A stretch of 28,614 bases of DNA, from assembly GCA_036940085.1 (NCBI GenBank), contig JALLBK010000155.1, positions 1 through 28,614 of the forward strand. The letters are read 5' to 3'. Made by a program: the position numbers and the translations under genes. Source of the stretch: Discostella pseudostelligera (lineage: Eukaryota > Bacillariophyta > Thalassiosirophyceae > Thalassiosirales > Thalassiosiraceae). Within the stretch, counting starts at the first letter, position 1; the number at the start of each line of letters is the position of its first letter. Shown in pieces: positions 11,236 to 20,781 of the stretch. The notes beneath the pieces are model-generated. The model searched no databases, had not been told where the DNA came from, and was given only the letters and a program-made list of their open reading frames with translations.

Positions 11236-13191
11236 TTACAACAAAAGCTCCAAATTCAACTCAACAGCACTCGTCGGGTACAAAATATCAAAGTTTCCCA
11301 ACACCTCCGGGTGCAGAATACCAAAGGTACCAATCACTACCGGTTCCTCCTTCGTTCCATTCTTTGGACTCGTTAGTAAAATCTCAGCTGCCCTACCAGG
11401 GAAGTACGTCCCACCCACATCGCTCGTGTCCGTCTTCAACTCTCGAATGGTGTAATACCATCCCTCCTTACAGTGAACTTTCACGTACGCATTTCCACTC
11501 ATGGCAACGTACTCCTCTTGAGGTGCCACCTCACAAAGCGACATGATACGATCCACCAAACCATGAATTACCTCGAAGCCACTCCTCGGACCAGAGTACG
11601 TGGCACAGACTCGACGTGAGTTCTTCGCGCCCACAATGGTGTCGGTCACGACATGCTCATCATCGACCAAGACGACATCACTAATTTCAAAGATTTTGAA
11701 TCCACCCGAGAAGGACAAGGACTTGTTATGCTGAAGACATTTCAACAATCCAGGCAATAGCGTAGTGCGCACAACCTCATACTCGACATTGGCAGGATTG
11801 CTCAAGCTCACCGCCGAGGTGACATGTCGTTTCAATGCGGTAAAGTTATCGTGAGTGCTGCACAATCCATGAGTGAGTACCTCGATATATCCCGCCCGGC
11901 CAATTTCTTCACGAAGCAAGTCTCCCAATTGGTTTAGTGGTTGTTCCCTCCCCACGGTGCATGTCCCGGGCAAAGTCTTCTTAATGTTATTGTACCCATA
12001 CGCAATACCAATATCCTCGGCAATATCGACGGCATGGAGAATATCCGAACGGGTCGGGGGTACGGTAACCTCGAGCAATTGTCCTTCCTCCTCTTCGTTC
12101 GCAGCAGGTGGTAGAATGCACGCCGGTCCCAACTGTATCTTATTGCACAACGTTGCCATCGACTCCGGATCGACATCAATCCCAATCAAACTATTCACAA
12201 ATTTGACACTTGCCGTCTCCTTACGAGTGTACATTTGTGGAGTAACATACGACTTAACAACATCTCCTCCTGCCTCATTTACATAATTGACCGTCACAGC
12301 CTCAACACTGAAAGGGATGGCAGCATACTCGGAAAACATGGCCACGACTGTATCCAATACGATATTCGCCTTGGTAAGATCGGTGGCTGTGCATTCAATG
12401 AAGACGTTTTTGGTATTCAATGTAATGCGACTTTTGGATCCGTTGATAATGGGCGGCAAGGATAGGACCGTCTCCTCACTATCCAACACCACGGGATACA
12501 ATGGCGAGTGTTTAATAATTGGAACATACGGTTTGAGATGCTTACAACTTGCTTCCGTCTCGTAATGCTCCATCAAAGATGCACCATCAAACTCCCGATT
12601 TTCGTCAGTATGCGTCAGGGGAACAAACTTAATATCCGTAGGAGAGCGTGCATCATACGTGAAAGGTCCCTTGACCATATCCAAATCATGCGTTCCAATG
12701 GCAACAAGTGTGCGCTGCCGACACAAATTGCGATGGAGCTGGTCCTGCAATTCAATGAAGGATTGATACCGTGATTCGTCGAAGATAACATCTCGCAATA
12801 TTGCACAGACAACGTAAGGACGAATGGTGTTGGTATTGGACTGAATAACCGTCATTGTGGTAGCATCGCTCGATGGAGATGCCAACACCTGGTACGACGG
12901 TGCATTCATCTCCCCTAGAAAGACCTTCAAACTTCGACTAATCCCCTCAATACAAAGCAAATCATAACGATTTGCGGGCACGTCAATCTTGTATATCACC
13001 TCATCGGATAGTTGAGCTAATTGTTCTTTTGTTAATTTGACAGTGTCAGATTTGGTAGCCTCGATTTTTTCGGATGTTACCTCATCGAGCTCGACGCCAA
13101 ATTCAAAGGCCAATTCATCGAATTCGTGATCAGTGTAGGTGCGGCCGAGATGGGCGAAGAGAGCGTCGCGGGAGATGGCCACGGTGGGCAT
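11236..13191 (-). CDS. FARSB: Phenylalanyl-tRNA synthetase beta subunit, cytosolic type
   Basis: This is the beta chain of the cytosolic (alpha-beta)2 enzyme that charges tRNA-Phe. It is an intronless 651-aa protein, complete at both ends. It aligns throughout with eukaryotic FARSB: the N-terminal LGRTYTDHEFDELAFEFG, YKIDVPANRYDLLCIEG, the long run LVAIGTHDLD, PPIINGSKSRITLNTKN-FIECT, PPTRSDILHAVDIAED, AYGYNNIKKTLP, RTTLLPGLLK, FEISDVV, FEVIHGLVDRIM, FPGRAAEI and the final SAVELNLELLL. It is about 60 residues longer than the animal protein, spread over small insertions (e.g. the glutamate-rich NEEEEGQ near residue 360). The archaeal/eukaryotic type excludes an organellar monomeric PheRS. It is head-to-head with uroporphyrinogen decarboxylase. 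Confidence 0.96.
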   Translation of the reverse strand: MPTVAISRDALFAHLGRTYTDHEFDELAFEFGVELDEVTSEKIEATKSDTVKLTKEQLAQLSDEVIYKIDVPANRYDLLCIEGISRSLKVFLGEMNAPSYQVLASPSSDATTMTVIQSNTNTIRPYVVCAILRDVIFDESRYQSFIELQDQLHRNLCRQRTLVAIGTHDLDMVKGPFTYDARSPTDIKFVPLTHTDENREFDGASLMEHYETEASCKHLKPYVPIIKHSPLYPVVLDSEETVLSLPPIINGSKSRITLNTKNVFIECTATDLTKANIVLDTVVAMFSEYAAIPFSVEAVTVNYVNEAGGDVVKSYVTPQMYTRKETASVKFVNSLIGIDVDPESMATLCNKIQLGPACILPPAANEEEEGQLLEVTVPPTRSDILHAVDIAEDIGIAYGYNNIKKTLPGTCTVGREQPLNQLGDLLREEIGRAGYIEVLTHGLCSTHDNFTALKRHVTSAVSLSNPANVEYEVVRTTLLPGLLKCLQHNKSLSFSGGFKIFEISDVVLVDDEHVVTDTIVGAKNSRRVCATYSGPRSGFEVIHGLVDRIMSLCEVAPQEEYVAMSGNAYVKVHCKEGWYYTIRELKTDTSDVGGTYFPGRAAEILLTSPKNGTKEEPVVIGTFGILHPEVLGNFDILYPTSAVELNLELLL

Positions 13192-13698
13192 TGTTAATTA
13201 GATGGTGTTGGTGGTAGTGGAGATAGAGAGGGTTGGCTATTGCGTCCGGGCGCAAGGTTGACGAGCAGCAATGTTTATCAATTCAACGATAATGATGCAA
13301 ATGAATGCCGATTGCCGATGTACTCCTAGCTTGCTTCCACGCACACCGACCATAGTACACCGACGATGACGGATGCTGATGGTCCGTGCGTCGCTCGTCA
13401 CCGCATCTTCTCCACAAGAAGCTTCCACGTGAAACTCAAAAGATCTTCCATATTCACGGGTGGCAGACAGACCCACAGATCTTCCACGTGTGACGGACTC
13501 GTCAAAGATCTTTCTTGCCGCCACGTACTTGAAGCTCAGAATATGGCGGGAAACGGCGGCACCCCTTGCGTCGGTCGCGTCCAGCTTCAACAGCAACAGC
13601 AACATCCACTTCCGCTGTTGTTTGATGAACCTCTTCCTATTCCCTATCGAGCAGCGACCATTATTGCAATAGAATCGCATCAAATTCATAGAGTAACA
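13192..13698. promoter_or_regulatory. Divergent promoter, FARSB / UROD, with two G-boxes
   Basis: This is a 507-bp head-to-head region. The 10-mer CTTCCACGTG occurs twice (13422-13431 and 13481-13490), each holding the G-box CACGTG. AGATCTT motifs recur nearby (13441, 13478, 13506). An E2F-like TGGCGGGAAA is at 13544-13553. All lie nearer UROD than FARSB. An open frame continues upstream of the UROD ATG, but it lacks a targeting signal and is not taken as coding. Confidence 0.5.
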
Positions 13699-15043
13699 AT
13701 GAAGTTCTTCTCGGCCACCTCCCTCCTCATTGCTGCCGCGGCGGCGCCAACAGCTCATGCATTCTCCGCCGCCACATCTCCCACCACAACCCCCCATCCA
13801 CTCACCAACACCGACGCATCCGGTCAAACCATCGACCCTCTCCTCATCCGTGCCGCTCGTGGTGAAAAAACAGAACGTGTCCCAGTCTGGATGATGCGTC
13901 AAGCCGGACGACACATTGCCGAATATCGTGAATTATGTAAAAAGTATCCCACCTTTCGTCAACGATCCGAAATCCCCGACGTGGCCGTCGAAGTCTCCTT
14001 ACAACCATGGAGGAATTATCAAACCGATGGATGTATATTGTTCAGTGATATATTGACACCATTGCCTGGTATGGGTGTGGATTTTGATATTGATGAGAAG
14101 GTCGGACCGGTGGTTACGCCCATGCGAACGTATGAGGATGTTAAGAAGATGCATTTGATTGATCCATCGAAGAGTGCACCCTTTGTGGCTGAGGCACTAC
14201 GAACACTTCGTGCTGAGGTGACACCCGAAACGGCAGTGTTGGGATTTGTCGGATGTCCATACACACTTGCCACCTACCTCGTGGAGGGTAAAACCTCAAA
14301 GGAATATCTGGAGATTAAAAAGATGGCATTCACTGAACCCAAGTTGCTCCATGCCATTCTTAAGAATTTGGCCGAGAGTATTGGAGAATATGCATTGTAT
14401 CAGATTGAGAATGGAGCACAGCTTATTCAGATATTCGATTCGTGGGCGGGACATTTGAGTCCTAGAGATTATGATGAGTTTGCGGCTCCGTATCAGAAGA
14501 TGATTCTGGACAAGGTACGTTTTGTTGTGCGGTTGAGAGGGGTGCAAGTCTGTGCACTCTTTGGTTATCATCTCATGTGGGAAAGACAGTTATTCAAATC
14601 ATTATTTTTGCTCATTTTTGACAATTGAATACCTAACTCTTTCAATACAACTATCAATATTTGTGCAGATCAAGGAGAAATACCCCAATGTGCCAACTGT
14701 AACCTACATCAAACACTCTGGTGCGCTTGTGGAACGAATGGCTGCTACGGGTGTGGACGTTGTCTCTCTCGATTGGACGGTCGATATGGCCGAGGGTCGA
14801 GAGCGCATTGCCAATGGACGTGCCAAGGCCGGATTGTCGGGTCCAGGTGGCGTGCAGGGCAACCTTGATCCGGCCGTACTCTTTGGAGACTTTGCGACGA
14901 TTAAGGAACGTGCGGAGGAGATTATGAAAAAGGCTGGACCGGTAGGACATGTTATGAATTTGGGTCATGGAATTGAGGCGGCCACGCCTGAGGAGAATGC
15001 GGCGTATTTCATTGAGACTGTGAGAAACTTTCGTCATGAGTAA
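13699..15043 (+). CDS. hemE/UROD: Plastid uroporphyrinogen III decarboxylase
   Basis: This enzyme decarboxylates the four acetates of uroporphyrinogen III to give coproporphyrinogen III, on the way to heme and chlorophyll. The product is 396 aa from exons 13699-14514 and 14669-15043; intron 14515-14668 (GTACGT...CAG) is phase 0. Signature [13 protein letters not shown] carries the substrate-binding arginines R67 and R71. [14 protein letters not shown] supplies the catalytic Asp. [29 protein letters not shown] and the C-terminal MNLGHGI with its conserved His all match the family. M13699 was chosen over the in-frame extension from 13366 because it directly begins a signal peptide, with APTAHA followed by F22, the diatom plastid cleavage motif. 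G-boxes upstream would fit light-linked regulation (inference). Confidence 0.96.
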
Positions 15044-15171
15044 ACATTGGCTCAAATGGAGATATTATTAATACGAAATGCATGGGGGAACATAAAATAA
15101 GATGAGTTTAATTTAGTGCGAAGTATGAACAGACCCTCTCAAGATGTATATCCAACATTTCTCTCGTGGCA

Positions 15172-15945
15172 CTATGATTTGTCTATCCAACACTTTTCTA
15201 TCATACTCATGCGTGGAAAGAGTCGTTTCACTTCTGCATCTCCCTTCTTTACGGCTGCAACTTCACCTAACCCCTCTTTGTACGAGTAGATTGAGTCTAT
15301 TTTTGACATGCTGTTTTCGTCAAGCGTCGCAAATGGCAACGAGCCAGGCTCTTTATCTAAATGAGAGTTCGTTCCTCTGTTAACGTAGACTTGACCAGAA
15401 GCTGAAGAACCACCCGCAAAGTTTAGGGACCCCCGCACATTCGATCGGATTGTAGATTCAAGTTGAGAAGTAGGCGGAGGATCAATGTCCACGTTTGCAA
15501 ACTTTCTTCTCCTGCCGTTATTGTTGCTATCAGTCTCGATGCCCCATTGTACAACAAAGCCTTCCACAGCCCGAAAAGTATAATTGTGATCAAAATGCTT
15601 CGATGCTACCATATCTAAAAATGCATTTGAAGCAAGTGGTGCGATGCCTCGATGGACTGTAATATCGAGTGCGCCTCTGGCGGATGCTGTATTTTGGACG
15701 TCAAATGGTGTGTTGAGTTCACACTTTACTAGCACATCATCAACTGCTCTCTGCAACGTCTCCTCATGCATCGACGACGACAAACGAGCACTGCTCTTCT
15801 CGGATACACGACGAGCATCATCTGGAAACGGAGGTTGGGCACAAATTAAGAAGAACCAGAACACGACGGTCGAGATTGTCCAGCCAATCCACCGCATAGG
15901 GCGATGTGTCATCGATCGGTGCGATATCGGAGATGTGTTTCGCAT
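15172..15945 (-). CDS. Membrane-anchored divergent cyclophilin-like PPIase
   Basis: This is an intronless 257-aa protein. Residues 1-17 are basic, followed by one hydrophobic helix (WIGWTISTVVFWFFLICA, about 18-36), giving a type II anchor or uncleaved signal. A cyclophilin-type domain follows at about residues 80-240: LDITVHRGIAPLASNAFLDMV, FDHNYTFRAVEGFVVQWGI and VRGSLNFAGGSSASGQVYVNRG, then PFATLDE. The classic catalytic Arg-Phe pair (FFRV) appears as YTFRAV, so Arg is retained. The usual Trp/His near the active site is not obvious. It may be a low-activity isomerase or a binding module in the secretory pathway or another membrane. The gene is head-to-head with the chitin-active enzyme. 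Confidence 0.75.
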   Translation of the reverse strand: MRNTSPISHRSMTHRPMRWIGWTISTVVFWFFLICAQPPFPDDARRVSEKSSARLSSSMHEETLQRAVDDVLVKCELNTPFDVQNTASARGALDITVHRGIAPLASNAFLDMVASKHFDHNYTFRAVEGFVVQWGIETDSNNNGRRRKFANVDIDPPPTSQLESTIRSNVRGSLNFAGGSSASGQVYVNRGTNSHLDKEPGSLPFATLDENSMSKIDSIYSYKEGLGEVAAVKKGDAEVKRLFPRMSMIEKCWIDKS

Positions 15946-16427
15946 CGCTCAATCTATTCCGATATCCAATGGATATTACTTGTACTTGACTTCTACCTTC
16001 TACCACCGAAATCAACTACTTACCATCCCTTCCTTCATCGTCCATCGTCCTCCGTTCTTCTCTTCGCTCCAATAAAATCCAATATCTCGATTCTCGATCT
16101 CCGTCCACCGCGCGTCCATGCAGCAGGTCAAGTACCATAGCTACCATTGGTTCCAGCATTGATGAAGCGTACGAGTTCCTACGCTATCTGAAAAATGGCT
16201 CATACAATTCCTCCCCGTAGAATTGAATTCAGTATTGGTTCCTATGTATGTACGATTTTCTCAAATTTATTTAAAAAATGGCGCGCCCGCCTTCCGACCA
16301 CATCTCTCTCCCGCGGGGGCTTCAAGCTGATGAAGTTCCGATTTGGATCCGATCGTTATTTTCTCCCCTGTTCGCACGTCATCGTTCTCCCTTGGGGTGT
16401 GTTCGTCCCCTTGCATCAACTAGCACA
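15946..16427. promoter_or_regulatory. Divergent promoter, cyclophilin-like / LPMO-chitinase
   Basis: 482 bp with no gene. It holds the third GGCGCGCC octamer of the window (16280-16287), within AAAAAATGGCGCGCCC. The ORF that enters the chitinase from 16278 begins inside this motif and lacks a signal peptide, so it is not used as the start. An AT-rich block lies at 16258-16277. Confidence 0.4.
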
Positions 16428-19083
16428 ATGATGCCGATTATCATCGCCGCCCAAACAACCACTCATCAATTCATTACTGCAGCAGCCACCGCAATTCTCC
16501 TCTTCAATTCTGAATATTATGGATGCGACGCACACGGATATCTCAAATCTCCCCGTTCCAGGAACTACTATGCCTCCATCAACCCCATCTGGAGCGGCGG
16601 CACGGCCATCGATCCAGCACCGGAAAATTGTCCTCACTGTTTGAACATCGGTGGTACTGAAGCCAGATGTGGTAAAGTAGGCGAACACAATTATGACTAT
16701 CCACCCAATGCCATTGGAGGTATTCTACAACCCATCATTCAAGCATGTTACGAAGAGGGTTCGATTATTGACATTGAGAGTCTGTTGACTGCCTATCACA
16801 AAGGGCACTTTGAAGTCAAAGCCTGCGCCATCAACCATCCGGAAGTAGTGGCAACACAGGAATGTTTTGATGCCCATCCGTTGACATTTGTTGAGGACAA
16901 GTTGTATGGAGCACCCGTCGATCCTCTCTATCCTGGTAGGGCATATCTCCCAAGTTCGGACGTTGCAAAATTGACACAAGGACCAGGTGGTTATTACCAT
17001 TTCTATCATTTGTTTAAGCTCCCCGATGGACTACGCGGCAATCTCGTTCTACTGCAATGGTATTATTTAACAGCCAACAGTTGCGTGGCAGAAGGTTACG
17101 ATACTTATTCTTGGCCCGAGAGATTTGATCATGGAAGTGTTCCGATTTGTGAAAGCATTTCTCCAGATCGACGGGGTGGAGTTCCTGAACAGTTTTGGAA
17201 TTGCGCCGAAGTTGCCATCAAAGTTGGTAATGGCTGTGATGATGATGATGATGATGATGATGATGGTGCGTCTGAAACATCGGAATCTCTAGCAGCTGCA
17301 GCGTCACTGCCAACCAGCACTCCCTCTTCATCACTTCCAACAAGTTACTCGACTTCTGACGCCTCATTATTTCCATCGATGACAACGACTGCAACAACTA
17401 CTGCATCAACTACTGCAACAATTAACGCAATAGCAAGTTCATCCACTACATCATCTTCATCGGTGACTGGTAAGCTCGTACTCAACGATTCTCCTAGATG
17501 TGGAACATCTGAGCTCGATGCAAGAGAACAATGCAAACCAACTTGTGCAACTGATTCGGATTGTGAAAATGGCGAGTACTGTTGGAACGTTCACAACAAC
17601 TACTGCGGGAGCATCTCAAAGCGAGTATATGACACCCCAATCCAGTCTGCGGTAATTAGCAGATGCGGTGTCTCCGAGGATATGGCACGAACATTCTGTG
17701 GTGAACCATGCAGTTGGCAATGCAGCAAGCCTGGAGAAACATGCATCGCGGTGAGTATGATCATGTTGTGTTACCTCTTTTCATTTCATACCCGCGAAAC
17801 TAATTATATGGAGTGCTTGCAACGATTTCCGCACAAACTGATGACAGGTACATTCAAACTACTGCGACTCTCCATATACCGATGTTGGAGATACATTGAT
17901 GACAGCAGTTCTCGCCAGCACTGAAACTCCTACCACCAGTAATGCATCCAATTTACCAACACCTCTCCCAACACTGAAACCAATTGCAAAACCGATCGCG
18001 CACAACCTTCCTCCACCAAGCTCAGCAGCTGCAGCAGTAGAAGCCGTGCTCGAGGCAAAAAAGAACGACATCGACAATGAGATTTTAGTGTACCAGGAGC
18101 CCTCCATGCAATGGGTACCGTCGACAATTTATCGATACAAATTGGATGGACTGCGTGTGATGTACAACGATGGAGTTGCCAACAAATACTTTTTCATGGG
18201 CGACGCCAGTGCTAATGGCCATCTCTACGGCCTAGTGAACATTGCTGCTTTCTTGGCTCAATCGATGAAGGAGACAATAAGATACAATGCCTGCGACGAG
18301 AACTCGTGGGATATGGTCAATGGCCATTATCCAGTCGCGAATGCCTGTGGTCAGATTAGTCAATCCTACCAGGATTATAAGTGCTCGGAAAGTGAGGCGC
18401 ATATGGAGTGCGAGGTGAAGGCGGATATGGAGATCAAGGCGACCACCAATGCCAAGTGGTATGGTGCTCCAGCTCCACTTTACTGTGGACCGAAAACAAA
18501 GTACCCATTCACTGGTTTCTGGGACCACATGAAGGAGTGCGATATGCCATGGAATGATCCTCCTGAGCATTGCGATGACTACCAAGGTCAAAGGGCTGGT
18601 GGATTCGACAACTCGTCTCCATTCCCAAGTTCATCTGGCCGGACGGATGTGGAGGGTTGCTGCTTTTGGGGTCGGGGTGTGATCCAGACCACTGGTGTAT
18701 GCAACTTTGGAAAGTTGAATTACTACCTTGGCAAGCGTGCGCACGACGAGGGCCGTGACAGCCGATTCCCTAACATCAATTTCTGCGAGACTCCCGACGC
18801 CATCTGTGCCAGTGAGGAACACAAGGAGCTGAAATGGATCGCTGGCATGTTCTATTGGGTGGAATCTGTCCAGAGCTACAATGTTGACGGATGGGATTAC
18901 ATCACTGAACTCAAGAAGTTTGTTGATGGCGGTATGAGTGGCAATAGCTTCATCGATGCAATATCCGGTATCGTCAACCGTGGATGCCACAACCCTCCCT
19001 GCATGACCGGAAATGTGGATGGACGAGAGGATAGAGCCGCGAACTTTCAAAAGGTGTTGACTGTACTGGATCTGGTTGCATAG
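16428..19083 (+). CDS. Secreted AA15-type LPMO / Cys-module x2 / GH19 chitinase fusion
   Basis: This predicted 852-aa secreted enzyme has exons 16428-17750 and 17848-19083; intron 17751-17847 (GTGAGT...CAG) is phase 0. Domains in order: signal peptide 1-35; AA15/PF03067-type copper monooxygenase about 36-265, starting with H36 of [11 protein letters not shown] after cleavage at CDA, second brace His H124 (AYHKG) and axial F256 in FWNCAEVAI; Asp9 tract then Ser/Thr linker 270-350; two homologous six-Cys modules (C358-C393, C413-C447); Thr/Pro/Ala linker; GH19 chitinase domain about 518-852, with FLAQSMKET (putative acid E583) and [13 protein letters not shown]. The intron falls inside module 2, and the join restores its VHSNYC end, matching VHNNYC of module 1. 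It should cleave chitin oxidatively and hydrolytically, in cell-wall remodelling or feeding. The GH19 second Glu is not confidently placed. Confidence 0.88.
17237..17268 (+). repeat. GAT microsatellite encoding Asp9
   Basis: An uninterrupted GAT trinucleotide repeat encodes nine Asp residues at the start of the linker that follows the LPMO domain. It is probably length-variable. Confidence 0.8.
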
Positions 19084-19419
19084 GAAATAGAGCAGCTGAA
19101 GCGGCATTCGAGGACAGAGCTGGTCACGAACAATAGAGATCTACAATAGACAATAGGCAATTTTCAACACACAATAGAGTAACGAACAATAAATGAATTC
19201 GTATCTGCAGACTCTTATTGTAATCGAAGCAACACAAGACAGTTATGGGGACACTCGCACTATGCCCAAACTCCCGGTCATCACATCATTGCACCGCAGT
19301 TCCGTCAATTCAAAAAGAGATCTGATTGCTTTTGCAATCTAAGCTAACTCAACAATAATTACTGCATAGAGATGAGATAAATCAAAATCATCGGCGCTGC
19401 TCTCGCTCTCGCTCTCTAG
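19084..19419. other. Convergent 3' region with ACAATAG cluster
   Basis: 336 bp between two gene ends. ACAATAG occurs at 19130, 19143, 19150 and 19171, and ACAATAA at 19186, all within 65 nt of the probable chitinase 3' UTR. A GCTCTC repeat lies at 19396-19416, just before the ORMDL stop. No gene is seen. Confidence 0.4.
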
Positions 19420-20520
19420 TTAACGAACTTTTTTCGGTTCGAGGCTATCCTCACTAGTGCAATTCAAACGAACATCCGCTTCTTTCGAACTCTCTTCTTC
19501 CGAATCCAAACATTCATCATCATCGTCATCATCTTCCAAATAATCACCATCATCAATTCCAGCAGTTCGATTGATCCCCAAAATCCGTACACCATTCATA
19601 AACGGCATTTTGGGAAGCATCACCACCGCCCAAACTCCCACATTCACCACGACATATTGATATTCGTAATTGGCAATGTGACAAGAGGCATGTGCCAATA
19701 ATGTTGGAACGACACACAATACATCACGACTTCGTAATGTCTTTATTGCACTGGTCAATGATTCACGAAGTCCACTTCGAGTAGGTGATGATGAATAATC
19801 CATCTTTGACGATGAAGATTGAGCTGCAGCAACATGATGATTCAAATGTATGGCCGGCTTGCTAACAATTTGCTCCCAACATGTCATGGCATTCATTTCT
19901 CCCTGTGTTCCATCCATGTAGTCGGCGGGATTTCCTTTTATCCAATGTAAATAAATCAAGCTGACTAAGCCATGGGCGACATTGGCCATGGTCCATGCGA
20001 CTTTTGGTTCGGTCACAAAGGCCAGGAAGGTTAGTAGAAAAATTAAAATGACGGAGATGTAAGTGACGAGGAGGGCAGGTCCACCGGCGGCAATCCAATC
20101 GGTATTGCGATTTCGGGAAAGTTCGAATGGCAGGAGATTGGATTCTGTATTGTGTTGATGATGATGTCGATGATGATGCGAACGATTTGTTTTGGGAGTG
20201 TGATGCTGCTGCTGCGTCGTCGTGGTAGTAGTAGTTGCAGCTGCCGGATGATTTGGAAAGATGGATGATTTTTTCACGCGTGGGGGAGAACGAATACTAT
20301 CTTCCATGTTGTCAGTATGATCATCACAGTCTGATGTCGATGGCATGGGTGGAGCTCCAGCACCGTACAGGCCGGAATAAGTTCTCGGAATTTCGGAAGA
20401 GTTGAGACGAGATCGTTGTTGGCCGTAGAGAGGCTGCTCGTCGTCATCGTCGTAATCATTGTCAATGATATCTTTGGAGGATACGCGCCTCCTGGGTGTA
20501 GAGGGGGCCGTGGATGCCAT
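19420..20520 (-). CDS. ORMDL: ORMDL family sphingolipid regulator with long extensions
   Basis: This is an intronless 366-aa protein. The conserved ORM core begins with NRNTDWIAAGGPALLVTYISV and continues with PKVAWTMANVAHGLVSLIYLHWIKG, a GEMNAMTCWEQI segment, VLCVVPTLLAHASCHI and VVMLPKMPFMNGVRILGINR, all aligning with animal ORMDL proteins (about 153 aa). ORM proteins sit in the ER membrane and inhibit serine palmitoyltransferase. Odd features are an extra ~145-residue N-terminus rich in Ser, His, Thr and Arg, a ~45-residue Ser-rich insertion after WEQI in the central loop, and a strongly acidic C-terminus with a run of Asp. Yeast Orm1/2 are controlled by N-terminal phosphorylation, so the Ser-rich additions may be regulatory (inference). 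It is divergent from the nuclease gene. Confidence 0.92.
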   Translation of the reverse strand: MASTAPSTPRRRVSSKDIIDNDYDDDDEQPLYGQQRSRLNSSEIPRTYSGLYGAGAPPMPSTSDCDDHTDNMEDSIRSPPRVKKSSIFPNHPAAATTTTTTTQQQHHTPKTNRSHHHRHHHQHNTESNLLPFELSRNRNTDWIAAGGPALLVTYISVILIFLLTFLAFVTEPKVAWTMANVAHGLVSLIYLHWIKGNPADYMDGTQGEMNAMTCWEQIVSKPAIHLNHHVAAAQSSSSKMDYSSSPTRSGLRESLTSAIKTLRSRDVLCVVPTLLAHASCHIANYEYQYVVVNVGVWAVVMLPKMPFMNGVRILGINRTAGIDDGDYLEDDDDDDECLDSEEESSKEADVRLNCTSEDSLEPKKVR

Positions 20521-20781
20521 TATTTGTTTTGGTAGATATTAGTAATGCCGTGGTTCTTTCCTATCGAGGGCATTCTGCCACTGCCATCATCGTCGCCATC
20601 GCCATCGTCGTCGTCGTCGATGATTTTGGCTTTGGAAATGGGGGTGCGCCCGCAAGTGCCCGCTTTTCGAAGCTACACGTGGCGAAAAAATGTGCGGGCT
20701 TAGAGAAAAGCCCGCTTTTTTATCATGAGATTTTCGATACTTTGGGAATATGCGGCCGATCGGCTGACCGAACAATAATAA
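20521..20781. promoter_or_regulatory. Divergent promoter, ORMDL / nuclease, with hairpin and G-box
   Basis: 261 bp. CTACACGTGGC (20673-20683) contains a G-box and recurs at 26168-26178. A perfect inverted repeat, GCGGGCTT (20694-20701) and AAGCCCGC (20708-20715) with a 6-nt loop, is followed by T6. GCCCGCTTTT also occurs as a direct copy near 20658. Confidence 0.5.

Noticed and set aside
13366..13698. In-frame N-terminal extension of UROD
   Set aside because: It would bury the signal peptide internally and contains the promoter repeats; the 13699 Met immediately starts a proper plastid presequence.
13237..13914. 225-codon minus-strand ORF antisense to the UROD 5' end
   Set aside because: It overlaps the UROD signal peptide and coding start, has Gly/Cys-rich composition typical of an antisense shadow, and has no recognisable domain.
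16278..16427. In-frame 50-residue extension of the LPMO-chitinase
   Set aside because: It would place the signal peptide internally and prevent exposure of the copper-binding N-terminal His; the region carries a promoter-like GGCGCGCC.
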